A model generated the notes under the pieces. The model was given only the letters and a program-made list of their open reading frames with translations. It did not search any database and had not been told where the DNA came from. Positions 26,601-35,800 of a stretch of 64,000 bases of DNA are shown one piece after another (position 1 is the first letter of the stretch; each line of letters starts with the position of its first letter). The stretch is from Ignelater luminosus. Taxonomy: Eukaryota; Arthropoda; Insecta; Coleoptera; Elateridae. A program made the translations under genes and the position numbers. The stretch is taken from positions 54,378 through 118,377 of the forward strand of contig VTPC01000910.1 in the NCBI GenBank assembly GCA_011009095.1, given 5' to 3'.

Positions 26601-29600
26601 AAATTAATCTTTTCCAGTCTGTTACTCGTTGAATATATTCGCCAACGGCGTTTTTCTGCGTGTTAATATCCCAAGGTTGTTCTCTAATAGTCGAGATAAA
26701 CATAAGCATTATGTTTGATATTAGGTTTATTTTGAAAAAAGGCCGTTGACAAGATACTTTGCCGGTTTAAAAGCCCCAATAAATCATAAAAGCCAAAGAT
26801 ATTCTAAAACTAAGGTCCAGGACCAGTCGAGCTGTAAACTGCATCGTCCTTGGAGCATTGTCTGAAAAACATTGCTCTATGCTACGAAACTTGAACTTCA
26901 AACTTTTAGAATGTGATAACATTCATTCCATCAAATAATTCGTATTTCTCGGGTATTTTGGGAAATTACAATCCCGTATTGATTAGTGTTGGATTTTCTG
27001 AACAATACTGATTAACCGCAAGCAAGGTATATGGTCGAAGTGTATCTATTCGCTTAATAGATCTGGAAATCTCAAAACGCAAAACCTAAAAACAAAAAAC
27101 TTGTTAGCAACTGGTTACCTTCCTCGTCAATGCAGCACTAAATGAGATTTTGGGTTAAATGGAATATTAGTGGTCTTGATATTTTGACGTTTGGTTTCTA
27201 CATTTCTTCAGCCCTTAAAAGTTTGTAACATTTGTTCAGTAGTACCCAAATAAACTTGACAACATTTAGACTTCACGTTCTTTGATATTGGGATTTCGCT
27301 AATATAAAATCTTAAAATAATTATCCATTAGAATCCACTAACTAGATAGCGATAGGACTTAAAGCTAAAGTAGGATCAAGAATTATTGTCATAGTCTGGC
27401 TATAAAAAACAAAAGCAGCATCGTCTGAGTAGTATATACAGTAATAAAACAAAAAACAAATCAAATCTTTATTTTTGTAAATGTCGAAGTTTGGATTAAA
27501 ATAATAAAATTTTTCTCAAGAACATAAGATTTTAATGATACAGTCATATTATAGAAATTGTCAACGTTTAGAAAATGGTGTGCGGATTTATAATCCACGT
27601 TTATGTTTAACTGAGTTTCGTGAACATTTTCCTGAAGTAGCAGTGGTTGATAATTTCCTTCATCAACTGCAGCGGACTGTTACTAATTTTGAACAAACCG
27701 ATAGTGTAGGTCATAGAAAAGGAGCCGACAGAGAACAAGTTCGAACTGATGATACCACTGAACAAGGAAGAGCTCGAATGGAGGAAGAATCTAGCATTGT
27801 CACTTCGGAAGCTACCACAAGAAACCAAGCTACGTGTCAATCCGTTTTAATAAAGGATTTGGAGATTATGTTTCCCTGTAAACTACGGCTTCATATCAGA
27901 AACTCTTGTCATCAGGGATTACAAAAAAAAGAGTTGCGTAGTGTACCTGGTTTCGGAATAGTCTTGATGATAACACTTACGATTTGACGTTCATCTTAGA
28001 AGAGTCATGGTTTTATTTATTCGAATAGGTAAATTCACAGATAATGAGAATGTGGAGTACTGACAATCCTAATTTTATCAGAGAAACTCCCTTGCATTGC
28101 CCTAAGATAGGTGTTTGAGTGACTCTTTCACAAAGGAGAATAATCGGCCCCATCTTTTTTGAGAATTCCATTAATGCTGAAAGATGATGAACTACAGCTC
28201 GGTTACTTCCAGTAGGGCAATACCTGGTCGCACGTAGCTGGAAACCACCTTGGAATTCTTGAGACAATTTTATAATGAAAGGCTAATCTCGCAAGATCTC
28301 TATCCATCGATGTCGTGTGATCTTAGTCCTCTTGATTACTTTGTTTCCGTTATTAAAAACACCATTTTCAAGATACCAGTACACACTCTACAAGATTTAC
28401 AACGAAGTGGAAGTGTATTTCGATTTTTTTTTTGGTCACCTCTGATCACAATAATTGTTGATCCTACTTTAGTAGAAAAGAAGCTTAAACTTCGCCGTTC
28501 AAGTGATAACGGGAAGGAAGACAGTCTCCGAGCAGAAATAGTACAATTCAGTGAAAAATTAAAAATATTACCTCACGTTCTAAATATCTGACACGAATGG
28601 CATGGTATAATAATTAAAAGTATTGACTTATTAAAAAGAAAAGAAAGAAAATGATCAGGAACGATCGCTTACCTTCCAAAGAGGAGTTTCTATATCACAG
28701 GTTATTTATTCTAGTGACAAAATGATTTTTGAATTTTTAAATATTATTCTAATCTCTACTCCTAAGTTGGAGTTACATAACTTTATTTGTTTATTCTTAT
28801 TTTATAATTTTTCTTTTTATTTATTGTTTTTGTTTGTTGCACTCATTGAATCTTTTTCTAATCCCATTGTTTTAATTAATATAGAAGTTGAAATTGATTT
28901 TTTTAATTTTATTTATTATAGTCATTTTATATTTTTAGGTTATCTATCATTGCTGCTTAGAACTCGTGGTTTTTTTAATTTTAAATTTTTGGAATTTTCA
29001 TTTTCTTCCATTTCATTTCGAAGAATTAAATTTTTTTAAAACAATCAAGCTTAGTTTTATTCAAATATCTTCTTGATAGTTTAGCACCAAATAATTATTT
29101 TTAGTTTTAGTTGAATTAAACATACTTTTAAACAAATTATTTTAATTATTTGACGTATCACAATAAATCTAATTATTATGGGTCATCATTATCAAAGCAA
29201 TAATACTTACGTATTTATAACAAATAAATAGAATGTCTTTCTTTCATATTCACATAAGGTTAGTGCATGTCGGATTAGGACATTTCAACTCTTATTCTTT
29301 ATAAAATTTTTTTATTATGCCCATTTTACATTGAGTGTTCATACAACTAAAGCAAGATAAGTTTAAACATTTAAGTTTTTCCATTGTGTTGGAAACTTTT
29401 TTACGAAGCGCCCGAGGCGTTTCGGTTAAGTAAAGGGATACGGTCGAGTCTTGTTTTGTTTAGGATTAAAATCAGAGAAAAGTTAAATTTGCTTTAAAGT
29501 ATTAAAACGCCCGCCCATTAATTAATTATATTAATTTAAGGTTTATTGATTTAACAATTGCCATGGAAACGTTTTAAAAATGTTTCATCAATATAAAAAT

Positions 29601-30198
29601 ATGCTCAATTAATACAAACAAAACGCTTACAAGAATTCATGAATGAGATATTAAGCAAAAAGTAAAACGTGTGCTCAAATACCGTAAAATTTTTTGTGGT
29701 CAAAATTCACTGATTTCACGCTATCTTTTAAAATTATTTATAACTGTAGATTGAATGAATCAAACTGCGAAAAGAAATGTTGTCATCTATTAAAATACAA
29801 TCATTACTAATAATTACAATTCATCTTTCTTTGGACCGTAACAAAAACAATTCGTTAAGATTCGCAGTAAAACCGTAAGAATATAACAAATATTTATTGA
29901 TTCACGATTGATTATAATTATCGATTTATGGTTATTAAGAGGATATGAAACAACCGTTATATTTCGACAATTAAAAATAAAAGAAGAATTTAATTAAGAA
30001 ATTAGAATTCTGCTTGTAACTTTACACTCACCACCATTTCTAGTAACTTGCTTGCAGGTACACCTTTTCCCAAATAAAAAAGAAAAAGATACTCATAATA
30101 TACCTTTTAAGTACGTCTTTCTCTTTACTACGAAATCTTCTACTGAGCGTAGCAAATGTAGTCCGTAAAGGCAAAGATTTCTGTCTGTTTTTGGTCAT
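5510..30198 (-). CDS. dlg1: discs large (dlg1) MAGUK scaffold, 3' portion, whole gene model
   Basis: Dlg is a scaffold of septate junctions and synapses and a neoplastic tumour suppressor in flies. Joined exons: 30198-30104, 22513-22300, 22241-22087, 22024-21775, 18294-18192, 17992-17942, 17768-17727, 17630-17544, 12789-12640, 12559-12387, 11583-11474, 6087-5996, 5616-5510. All ends are GT/AG, the phases fit throughout, and the sum is 1629 nt (542 aa plus stop). Domain order is a short basic N-terminus (1-32), PDZ3 (about 33-113, GLGF at 45-48), a linker, SH3 (about 153-220), HOOK with cassettes (about 221-333), and a guanylate-kinase-like domain (about 345-530). The C-terminus ends [10 protein letters not shown], the usual MAGUK ending. 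PDZ1, PDZ2 and L27 are not in the window. The GK domain of this family binds phosphopeptides and is not an active kinase. Confidence 0.95.
5672..5806. repeat. hairpin MITE-like element in the last dlg intron
   Basis: Two arms of about 45 bp (5674-5718 and 5760-5806) are reverse complements with few mismatches and share TTCAGGGTG and TTTGATTG/CTTGATTG blocks. They flank a spacer of about 40 bp. The whole would fold into one long hairpin in the nascent dlg transcript. Confidence 0.7.
5996..6087 (-). CDS. dlg1: dlg exon: GK domain LID/helix segment
   Basis: It encodes [20 protein letters not shown] then MEQEFAEYFT, the helical segment before the C-terminus. Acceptor TTTCAG, donor GTATAT; 92 nt, and both split codons match the neighbouring exons. 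Confidence 0.96.
7300..8235 (-). pseudogene. non-LTR retrotransposon 3' end relic (Jockey/CR1-like)
   Basis: Read on the - strand, broken frames give [20 protein letters not shown], then [15 protein letters not shown], then [14 protein letters not shown], and finally [20 protein letters not shown] with [18 protein letters not shown]. This is the order of the C-terminal part of insect non-LTR reverse transcriptases. Several stops and frameshifts make it inactive. It lies in the dlg intron between 6087 and 11474, in the same orientation as dlg. Confidence 0.72.
8759..10695. mobile_element. non-autonomous hAT-like element with 20-bp terminal inverted repeats
   Basis: The left end TAGAGATGCAACAGATAGTA (8759-8778) is repeated as a reverse complement at 10676-10695 with one mismatch. 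Inside, both ends carry degenerate subterminal motifs of the GGATAAC/CCGAATAACC type (for example 9960-10030 and 10620-10680), as in hAT elements. No transposase is visible. I could not identify an 8-bp target duplication. The interior holds a second inverted-repeat element and a segment at 10180-10560 that begins with TATACAGGATGTCCC. Confidence 0.55.
8980..9408. mobile_element. MITE nested in the hAT-like element
   Basis: The ends share CCCACTTAAGCCAAATTCT, in inverted orientation at 8996-9014 and about 9376-9394, with outer GGTGGGTAT/ACACCCTGTATA. The interior has no open frame and includes a short GTCT microsatellite near 9150. Confidence 0.6.
11474..11583 (-). CDS. dlg1: dlg exon: GK domain beta core
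   Basis: It encodes [20 protein letters not shown] then [16 protein letters not shown]. Acceptor GTTCAG, donor GTAAGT; leaves in phase 2. Near-identical to Dlg across animals. Confidence 0.97.
11584..12386. other. dlg intron, no feature
   Basis: Between the exons at 11474-11583 and 12387-12559. No coding or repeat structure seen. Confidence 0.5.
12387..12559 (-). CDS. dlg1: dlg exon: central GK domain
   Basis: It encodes [39 protein letters not shown] and [18 protein letters not shown]. This contains the GMP-binding-fold residues reused for phosphopeptide binding (the RxxR and YxxxG areas). The phases fit both neighbours. Confidence 0.97.
12640..12789 (-). CDS. dlg1: dlg exon: start of GK domain
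   Basis: It encodes [20 protein letters not shown] followed by [20 protein letters not shown] and PDKFGSCVP. The degenerate P-loop (GPLKDR, without the GxGKS/T of active kinases) is that of Dlg-type GK domains. Acceptor CTCCAG, donor GTAAGT. Confidence 0.96.
12790..17543. other. dlg intron, largely unrecognised
   Basis: This 4.75 kb intron lies between the GK start and the cassette block. Open frames at 14081-14374 and 14507-14713 (+) resemble no family I know; their - strand shadows give short fragments without a recognisable motif. The rest is AT-rich. Confidence 0.45.
17544..17630 (-). CDS. dlg1: dlg cassette exon 3 (87 nt)
   Basis: The acceptor TACAG and donor GTAAGT enclose 87 nt in phase 1-1. 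It encodes [20 protein letters not shown] then [10 protein letters not shown] similar stretch occurs in some fly Dlg isoforms (from memory). Exon 3 joins to [12 protein letters not shown]; without it the junction is [10 protein letters not shown]. Both read through in frame. Confidence 0.82.
17727..17768 (-). CDS. dlg1: dlg cassette exon 2 (42 nt)
   Basis: It encodes [13 protein letters not shown], nearly identical to a segment of fly Dlg. The 42 nt are in phase 1-1 with acceptor TTTCAG and donor GTACAG. The conservation of so small an exon suggests a specific binding or targeting role in the HOOK region. Confidence 0.88.
17942..17992 (-). CDS. dlg1: dlg cassette exon 1 (51 nt)
   Basis: The CTACAG acceptor and GTAAGT donor enclose 51 nt in phase 1-1, encoding [16 protein letters not shown], rich in Ser/Thr. 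Skipping it restores the QEPFMLCYTQ junction that I know from fly Dlg, so it is most likely optional. Confidence 0.8.
18192..18294 (-). CDS. dlg1: dlg exon: HOOK region, basic segment
   Basis: It encodes [20 protein letters not shown] followed by [14 protein letters not shown]. This is the conserved HOOK (protein 4.1/calmodulin-binding) segment between SH3 and GK. It enters in phase 0 and leaves in phase 1, and so opens the phase-1 block of cassette exons. Confidence 0.94.
18880..19110 (-). pseudogene. reverse transcriptase fragment (non-LTR)
   Basis: On the - strand, the stretch near 19020-19075 reads [13 protein letters not shown]. This is a worn form of the GVPQGSVLGPLLF motif of Jockey-superfamily reverse transcriptases. 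Nothing upstream or downstream can be followed far. It lies in the dlg intron 18295-21774, dlg-sense. Confidence 0.5.
19440..20270 (-). pseudogene. Penelope-like retroelement relic with GIY-YIG domain
   Basis: On the - strand, [19 protein letters not shown] (worn YVDD catalytic motif of the RT) is followed by [38 protein letters not shown] and then [16 protein letters not shown]. Next comes [18 protein letters not shown] and a RYKEHVRQF helix, which is a GIY-YIG endonuclease start with the second motif YIG changed to YID. The order RT then GIY-YIG is that of Penelope-like elements. Multiple stops show that it is dead. Only the 3' half is present. It is in the same orientation as dlg. Confidence 0.75.
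21775..22024 (-). CDS. dlg1: dlg exon: SH3 domain
   Basis: It encodes [58 protein letters not shown] and ends GHMPSAVEK. The ALFDYDP and WWQARR motifs mark a MAGUK SH3, which folds together with the GK domain. The basic stretch after it starts the HOOK region. A single base at the 5' end completes the split arginine codon. Donor GTAAGT. Confidence 0.96.
22087..22241 (-). CDS. dlg1: dlg exon: end of PDZ3 and PDZ3-SH3 linker
   Basis: It encodes [20 protein letters not shown], then a helix-like linker ([10 protein letters not shown]) and [12 protein letters not shown], the start of the SH3 fold. The flanking signals are CAG and GTAATA. It enters in phase 0 and leaves in phase 2. It corresponds closely to fly and mammalian Dlg. 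Confidence 0.95.
22300..22513 (-). CDS. dlg1: dlg exon: PDZ3 core
   Basis: The acceptor TTACAG is at the right edge and the donor GTAAAT follows AAG. It encodes [20 protein letters not shown] and on through [20 protein letters not shown] to the EEAAAALK helix. The GLGF carboxylate-binding loop, the [11 protein letters not shown] strand and the HEEAA helix are intact, so peptide binding to C-terminal ligands should be retained. Confidence 0.95.
22654..22997 (-). promoter_or_regulatory. CpG-rich patch and possible second alternative dlg start
   Basis: The stretch 22880-22995 is GC- and CpG-rich (CGCACGCACGCGCCGCATGC), which stands out in this AT-rich intron, and it lies 370-480 bp upstream of the PDZ3 exon. 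Downstream of it on the - strand, ATGATG at 22680-22685 opens a 10-codon frame ending at a possible GTAGAG donor (exon end 22654). Its phase 2 would fit the PDZ3 exon (reading [11 protein letters not shown] then EVRT). This is weak evidence for a further promoter; the patch may simply be a mutated repeat. Confidence 0.22.
23000..24010. other. dlg intron, no feature
   Basis: Nothing recognised on either strand in this part of the intron between the alternative first exon and PDZ3. Confidence 0.4.
24019..24234 (-). pseudogene. reverse transcriptase fragment (non-LTR)
   Basis: The - strand frame contains [20 protein letters not shown] then LLY, a worn copy of the xGVPQGSILGPLLF block (the VPQ region just before the catalytic motifs). 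Only about 70 residues remain open. It is the fourth retroelement relic in dlg introns and again dlg-sense. Confidence 0.45.
24650..26190. repeat. hAT-like repeat with ATCGATTA subterminal motifs and GC-rich tandem core
   Basis: The left side (24668-24805) is a run of diverged GATTATTTC units beginning AATAATCGATTAATCG. The right side (26140-26190) has AATCGATTATCGATTAT and ends with a TAGGGTTGGACGATTATC-type end (reverse complement). Between them, 25660-26020 is GC-rich and contains degenerate 18-20-bp units such as GGGCTGTTTGGGACTCTC. The pair of ends suggests one non-autonomous element, but the boundaries are uncertain. Confidence 0.4.
27535..28600 (+). pseudogene. degraded Tc1/mariner-superfamily (IS630-like) transposase
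   Basis: The first part has the N-terminal helix-turn-helix region typical of these arthropod transposases: [20 protein letters not shown], then [13 protein letters not shown]. After frameshifts the catalytic core can still be followed: [57 protein letters not shown], and finally [17 protein letters not shown]. The motif EESWFY replaces the usual DEAWFH. Several in-frame stops interrupt it. No terminal repeats were found. Opposite orientation to dlg. Confidence 0.75.
28601..30103. other. dlg intron next to the alternative first exon, no gene
   Basis: AT-rich. The open frame 28722-29039 (+) is T-rich, hydrophobic low-complexity and not a credible gene. Positions 30020-30060 hold a donor-like GTGAGT after GAAATGGTG on the - strand, but no exon there fits the reading phase. 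Confidence 0.45.
30104..30198 (-). CDS. dlg1: dlg alternative first coding exon (short isoform start)
   Basis: The exon opens with ATG in a good context (AAG before it) and an in-frame TAA lies upstream. It encodes 31 residues beginning [10 protein letters not shown] and containing [12 protein letters not shown], very basic and with no known domain. It ends AAAAG before GTATAT, phase 2, exactly what the PDZ3 exon (which supplies one base of the split codon) needs, giving KREVRT. Joined this way it makes a Dlg of PDZ3-SH3-GK without PDZ1 and PDZ2. The alternative is an internal exon of a longer transcript or a chance frame; the phase match and basic peptide argue against chance. Confidence 0.65.
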
Positions 30199-31900
30199 CT
30201 TGCTTGAAGAATTATCTTGGAAAGTTCGTACAGTAACACTATTACATTAGAAACTGATATTTCCAACGCCCACTAGATCGAAATGGTTCACTAGCACACA
30301 ATCACAATTTAACACTGACCTTTATAAGCAAAATTTCAACAAGTTATCATTACATATCTGTTACGGTAACAGCTAGAATTGGAAAGACATGGTTTACAGT
30401 GTAAATTATGTAATCATAAATATTTATAGTACTAAGATGAAGACGTAACTAATTCGTCAATAGCCAGGCCATTCCAAAGAAAACTACTAATTTTACGAGT
30501 GTGAAATTTCCAAACCCAACACGTTCTGGAAATTTCTTTTAAAAAATCATCAATTCAATTTCTTAAAAGCTCAACTGTTTAAAAAATAAAGTAGCAAAAA
30601 GGATAGCACATAAACCACGTTCACTTTAAACTTAAATTATTTACCACTTACTCTACACTACTAACTTCCTCGAGCAATTTAACTTTTTTTGTGTGTAGTT
30701 TAGTAGTGGAAACAGCATTCGTGAGATGTGTACGAAAATTGATTACGTCTATTAGTTATGGACATAACACCGGATGTTGTTGAACAGCGTCTTCCACTAC
30801 TACTTTAATTAATATCATCTCTGTATTTTATATACAGTGTAACAAACTACATAATAAAAGTATTATTTTACAATTTACTGGAGATATTTATTGTGAAACA
30901 AGTTTCTAAATTAATAAAAGCTTCTTTGAAGCACATTTGAAATATAGTAGGACGTTTTATGTCACCTTTCATTTACTTGTTGTTTAATAACGTACTTAAA
31001 AACTAGAAGTGGGTAAATGTGTTATGCTATTGATTTTTATTTATTTGTTCATTATTTTTATTAAGTTTACTTATTAAAGTAGTTAGTGTTAAAAAGTAGT
31101 AAATGTCTTATATGTTAAAAATCTAAATCAAAGCAAACTACTTTTAGTGCGTTCAGAACGCGCTAATAAAAAAATCTGTTAATGGTAGATACACAGATAA
31201 TAAATCGATCTTGATGATGTTTCAACTTTCTTTTATGTACTTGAACTATTTTACTGATTATTCTACAGAGATATAGATTTTGATGGTATCTATATTTAAC
31301 ATCCCACCTTGATTTCTACAGTTTTGGTAATCTCGCAGAAATCGGACTAAAACAGAGAAGAAATCGTTTAAATAAGGAGCCTACAATCATGTTCAAAATG
31401 TGTACTTGGGCTTGTTAATAACTTTTATTGTTCTATTCACTTATTAAACAATTTTTCATAATTACACGTATGGCATATTTCAATGCACCAAATTAGGAAT
31501 TAATTAAATATAATTAGCATTTACTATAAATCGTTTATAATAATTATATAATCATAACTGCAGGATAACCTTTATAGAAAATTATTAATTCTTATTATAC
31601 AAGATTTTGGTATAAGATTTACAAAAAAACCCAATATCTTACTTTCAGACTTATATAAAAGTTTCTAATCAACACTTTAGTTACATCATATTATAGTATA
31701 CTAAATAGACCTTTCGTCGAGCGCCATTTTATAGTGTATCGCAATTAGAATGGTAACACTTAAACAAAAATTCAACACTATCTATATTTACAGCATATAA
31801 ACTAGTACCACGTTGGGCGCCAATGCAAAAGACTCAACCGACTAGCTAAAATACAATTTTCAAAAACAAACAATTCATTAAAGCAAGCAAAAATGAAAAC
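30199..31900. other. upstream of the short dlg start; promoter expected, none identified
   Basis: If 30104-30198 is a first exon, its promoter should lie here. I see no clear TATA box or initiator at a fixed spacing and no coding exon. Confidence 0.35.
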
Positions 31901-31904
31901 TGCA

Positions 31905-32850
31905 TTTTCCTTCTAGATGGGCACACTACCCATTCCATAAAATCTGGATGTAACCAAGTTAGCCAGAGATAATAGTATCATAATGCTGCAACTTCCAGGG
32001 CATACCAGCCACAAATTGCAACCACTAGATGTAGCAGTTTCTAAATCGATGGGATCAAACTACAGTAAAGTGATGATAATCTGGCTTCGAACAAACCCAG
32101 GTCGAAAAGTTACACAAGTTGAAGTAATATCCCTACTAATGGAAGCTTATACAAAATCCGCAACCATAAATAATGCTCAGAACGATTTTCGAGCGACGGG
32201 GATGTGGCCAATTAAACGAGATATCTTTACTAATGCAGATTTCGTAGCTAGTGAAAATCTAGGAGATAGCGTTCAAGACAATAACACATCACAAAACAGC
32301 AGATGAACATAATCAACTTTCAGTTTCTAGCGAACCAAATCCCAATCAACAGGAAAAAGCCAAACCTTCAACCAGTGAATTAAGTTGGCAAGAAATTCTA
32401 AGATTAAGCAAAAAATCAAAAACTACCTTAAATATAACTGTTTCAGTTACGGAAATAAGTCTCCTTTCAAAGACAACAAAAAACGCAGTGAGCAAATAAA
32501 GAAAGGAGCACGAAAAGCTGCATTATTAACAGAAAGTCCGTATAAAGATGACCTCTAATAGAAACAGACGCTAAAGATGGAGAAGAAATGCAGGGCAAAA
32601 AAAAGCAAAAGGAAGTAGCAAAGAAAAAGTTATTTGACAGAGAGAATCAAAAACCTGTTGCAGCTTCTCAGTCAAGTAAGAGAATAATTGAAAACAATCC
32701 AAAAGATTGGTTTTGCTATTTGTGCAACGAAAGTGTAATTGGGGACATGATACACTCCGCTATTTGCGGAAGGTGGGTTCACGAAATGTGCGCAGACTTG
32801 TCGCGCCTTAAAGGTGGAAACATATGCTACATTTTCTCTTAAAAGTACTT
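31905..32850 (+). pseudogene. pogo/Tigger-like transposase C-terminus with PHD-like finger
   Basis: Recognisable pieces of a DDE_1 (pogo-like) transposase are LLDGHTTHS, then in another frame ARDNSIIMLQLPGHTSHKLQ with PLDVAVSK, NPGRKVTQVEVISLLMEAY and FRATGMWPIKRDIFTNADF. Downstream, 32588-32840 encodes a Lys-rich stretch and WFCYLCNESVIGDMIHSAIC then WVHEMCADL, a C-x2-C..C..H-x2-C zinc finger as found at the end of many insect pogo-like transposases. The N-terminal half, with the DNA-binding domains, is missing. A frameshift near 31945 and stops between 32306 and 32588 break it. Confidence 0.78.
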
Positions 32851-35800
32851 ATACCTTCATGTTTCGAGGTTTTTCTAAGTTTCTTTGCAAAAAGTTGTTC
32901 ATTGTCAAATTCTTGGCTTGGTTAACAGAAGCTATATTGTTTCACCCGCTAGATGGTTCATTTCCTCGACTCCGATTCTTAATTGCATGCAAGTAAAATT
33001 GTTATCAAAGTGGTCTTAGAGTTGAAAGAGAAACAGCGATCTAGGATTATCCTGCCATTAAGAATCCACTAACAGCACGTCCTAGTAAAAAGATTTCAAA
33101 AAAATTTCAGCTTTATACGATTTCTTCGGTTTTCTTCACTTTCTAAACTTTCGAATTCTTTCTGAGGATTTCTAAGTCTTGTATCCAAATGAGATTGAAA
33201 GCTTTATTTTCATTCATGAATGTTTCATTACTCAAAATGTAAGTATGTCTATACAACCAGACCAGCAAGTGGATTCGCAATGAGGAACCCTAAAGGGTGT
33301 ATTAAACATCAAAATATCTCTTTATCTGTCGAGTGTCATTACAATTTAACAGACTTTACATTACTGACGAGCAACTTAATTTGCTGCTAGCCGTGCTTTG
33401 TTTTTAGAGAATGGCATTCGACTTGCCTGAATTAAGATTTTAGTAACTATTGGCTGGATATTTACATGTTCTTGTGCCTTCAACAGCACCAACTAGATAG
33501 TGGTCGTTAGATCTCAATTGATATATTTTAGAATTAATTTGGTTCTATTCGTCTCGTCGTCTGAAAACAAAATTCTTCCTGAAGATCTAAAGAAGAGACA
33601 TTAACAAGAAATGATCCAAAATTAACTGGAAGATTCTGATGATATCGTAAATACATCGAGTTGATTGTTGATCCACGGAGGAAAACTGATTTGAGCATCC
33701 GAAGTGCACAGTTATGGTTACCAAAAAAATTCTCAAAACTATGCGTTTTCTGATTTGAAATGCATTCTCCAATAATAAATCGAATATTTTAAAGAATCTT
33801 AAAATTCTGCTCAAACTGAGGGTACAAGTTTCTAGAAATATTTAGTTTGCGTATCATATTTCACTAGCCATTTATTTGTCGATTTACGAAATATCTATAA
33901 AACCAGATCTCGTTTATTGAATGAAATCTATGAAAATAAAAGATCCTGAGTATTCAAAAAAAAACAGAAATTCTTGAAATTTACTTTGTCTAGGAGGACA
34001 CACATTTCGAATCGTTCTAAATCAAAAACTGTTTATGAACTAAACGCAACAAGATGCGTTGGTTAAAAATGTGTTTTCTTTATAGAGTAAGAAGATTTCA
34101 CCAGATACACGAAGCTACATTCTCTTCACACAATTTCTACAAAAAGCAGTAAATCAATTCGCAGGAAAATGATAAAAACAATAGTCTTTTATCTTGAAAC
34201 TGGAGGAAAATGAGCAGGACCAATGAAAGAAAAATCGATATGACAAGATTTGTGGTAGTTGTCACAATTAGGCCTATGACTTTTATCAAGAATGGCATTT
34301 GCTGATATTCTTTCTCATACCTTATTTTCTTTGCTCTTGAAAGTACTGATTGTATTTTTCAATACTATTTTTGTAATGTAGCTTGTAGTTTTTAAAGCAA
34401 CATTCATTGACTGCATATACTCCTAAAAGCTTCGTAAGCTACGAAAGCTTTGAAAAAATCTAAAGAAAGTCCAGTCGTTTTTTTAGATTTCAACATAAAA
34501 TATCCTTGTAAAATAATATTAATTAATGTGATAATATAAGTCAACGACCTTTATATTCTAATTATACTAAATGTTTCATTTCTGTCTCTTGTGTACAACG
34601 TGCAATTGCTCCATTTAAATACATTAATTATTCCAACGCTTTTAAAATCTGAGATAAGTCTACGTTTGCAATAAATGAAAACCACTTTTTCATAGAACAG
34701 TTACTTCCGGCTTTAGGTGGTACATTAATAAAGTGATAGTAAATATGTATAAATTATTATCTATTCGAATTAAATTAACTACTTTTTTTACTCGTGTTAT
34801 CTTGCAGATTTAACTTCTTGTTTGTTTACATAAATTAGTTTAGTTATTATCTTCAAACGTGCGAGTTTAAAAAAAAAACGATACTTTATGTAAATTGCCT
34901 TAGGATAATAAATCGAGTTAATAATAAAAATTAACGTCAAAAGTTACTTTTATTAAACTTTTAAAAACACTTATTATAACACTGTTAAGAAGTTCACCAT
35001 CGCCTTGAATAAAATTTACATTTTTTTACATTCTCCTAGTGTTAGAAAACTTTTTCAAGTTTATTTCTCCAGTATTTATTTATGGAAATCACTGCCGAAA
35101 AGAAATGGTGTTTGCGTGAACTGATTTGAATATTCCACCTCTAAACCTATAAAAATCATCAAATCACCAGAGCAGTTGTTACTTTTTAACTAGATCTCTT
35201 TCAATAAATAATTACTATCTCATATCTATCAAATGTGCTCTTGATACCTGAAGAAAGTGGAACTTTTAAAAATAAATTTTTGAAAGCTGGCCATAGGCAG
35301 AAAACAACAACAAAAAAAAATATTTTTCTTTTTCAAAATTAACTTCAAACACAAAGTGCATTCTTTATTGCAGTGCCAACACGATACAACCATAAAAGGA
35401 ACTGATTAAAGCGATTGTTTGAAGAGTACCGGCGAATAACTAGAACATCCCCTCTGGGTGCCGAACAATCACAATCATATGTTATAACCTGGGAAAACGA
35501 ACTAGAAATAAAAGTGGAATTTTTTCTAAAGTTCACAGCTTTGAAGCTTTTCTACATGTTACAACTAATATCTATTCTTTTGTTAGCACCGTAGGCGGTC
35601 ACGTCTTTCTCATTTGCTATTTAAATACGAGACAATTCTGTTAACTGTTAAAATATCCAATTTCCTAAGTAGTTGGTATGAATGCGAGTTAAAAGTGCTG
35701 AGCATTAAACACTAATAATAATGTCCAAAGCACGACGGCGTACTAAAACCATAGCCTTTAGACAAACAGCATATAATAAACAAAACTACATATTTAAATA

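Noticed and set aside
28722..29039. 105-codon hydrophobic + strand frame
   Set aside because: T-rich low-complexity sequence; Phe/Leu/Ile content reflects base composition and no family motif is present.
30020..30062. Candidate 32-nt exon on the - strand ending before GTGAGT
   Set aside because: The acceptor is poor, and inclusion would leave phase 1 where the PDZ3 exon needs phase 2.
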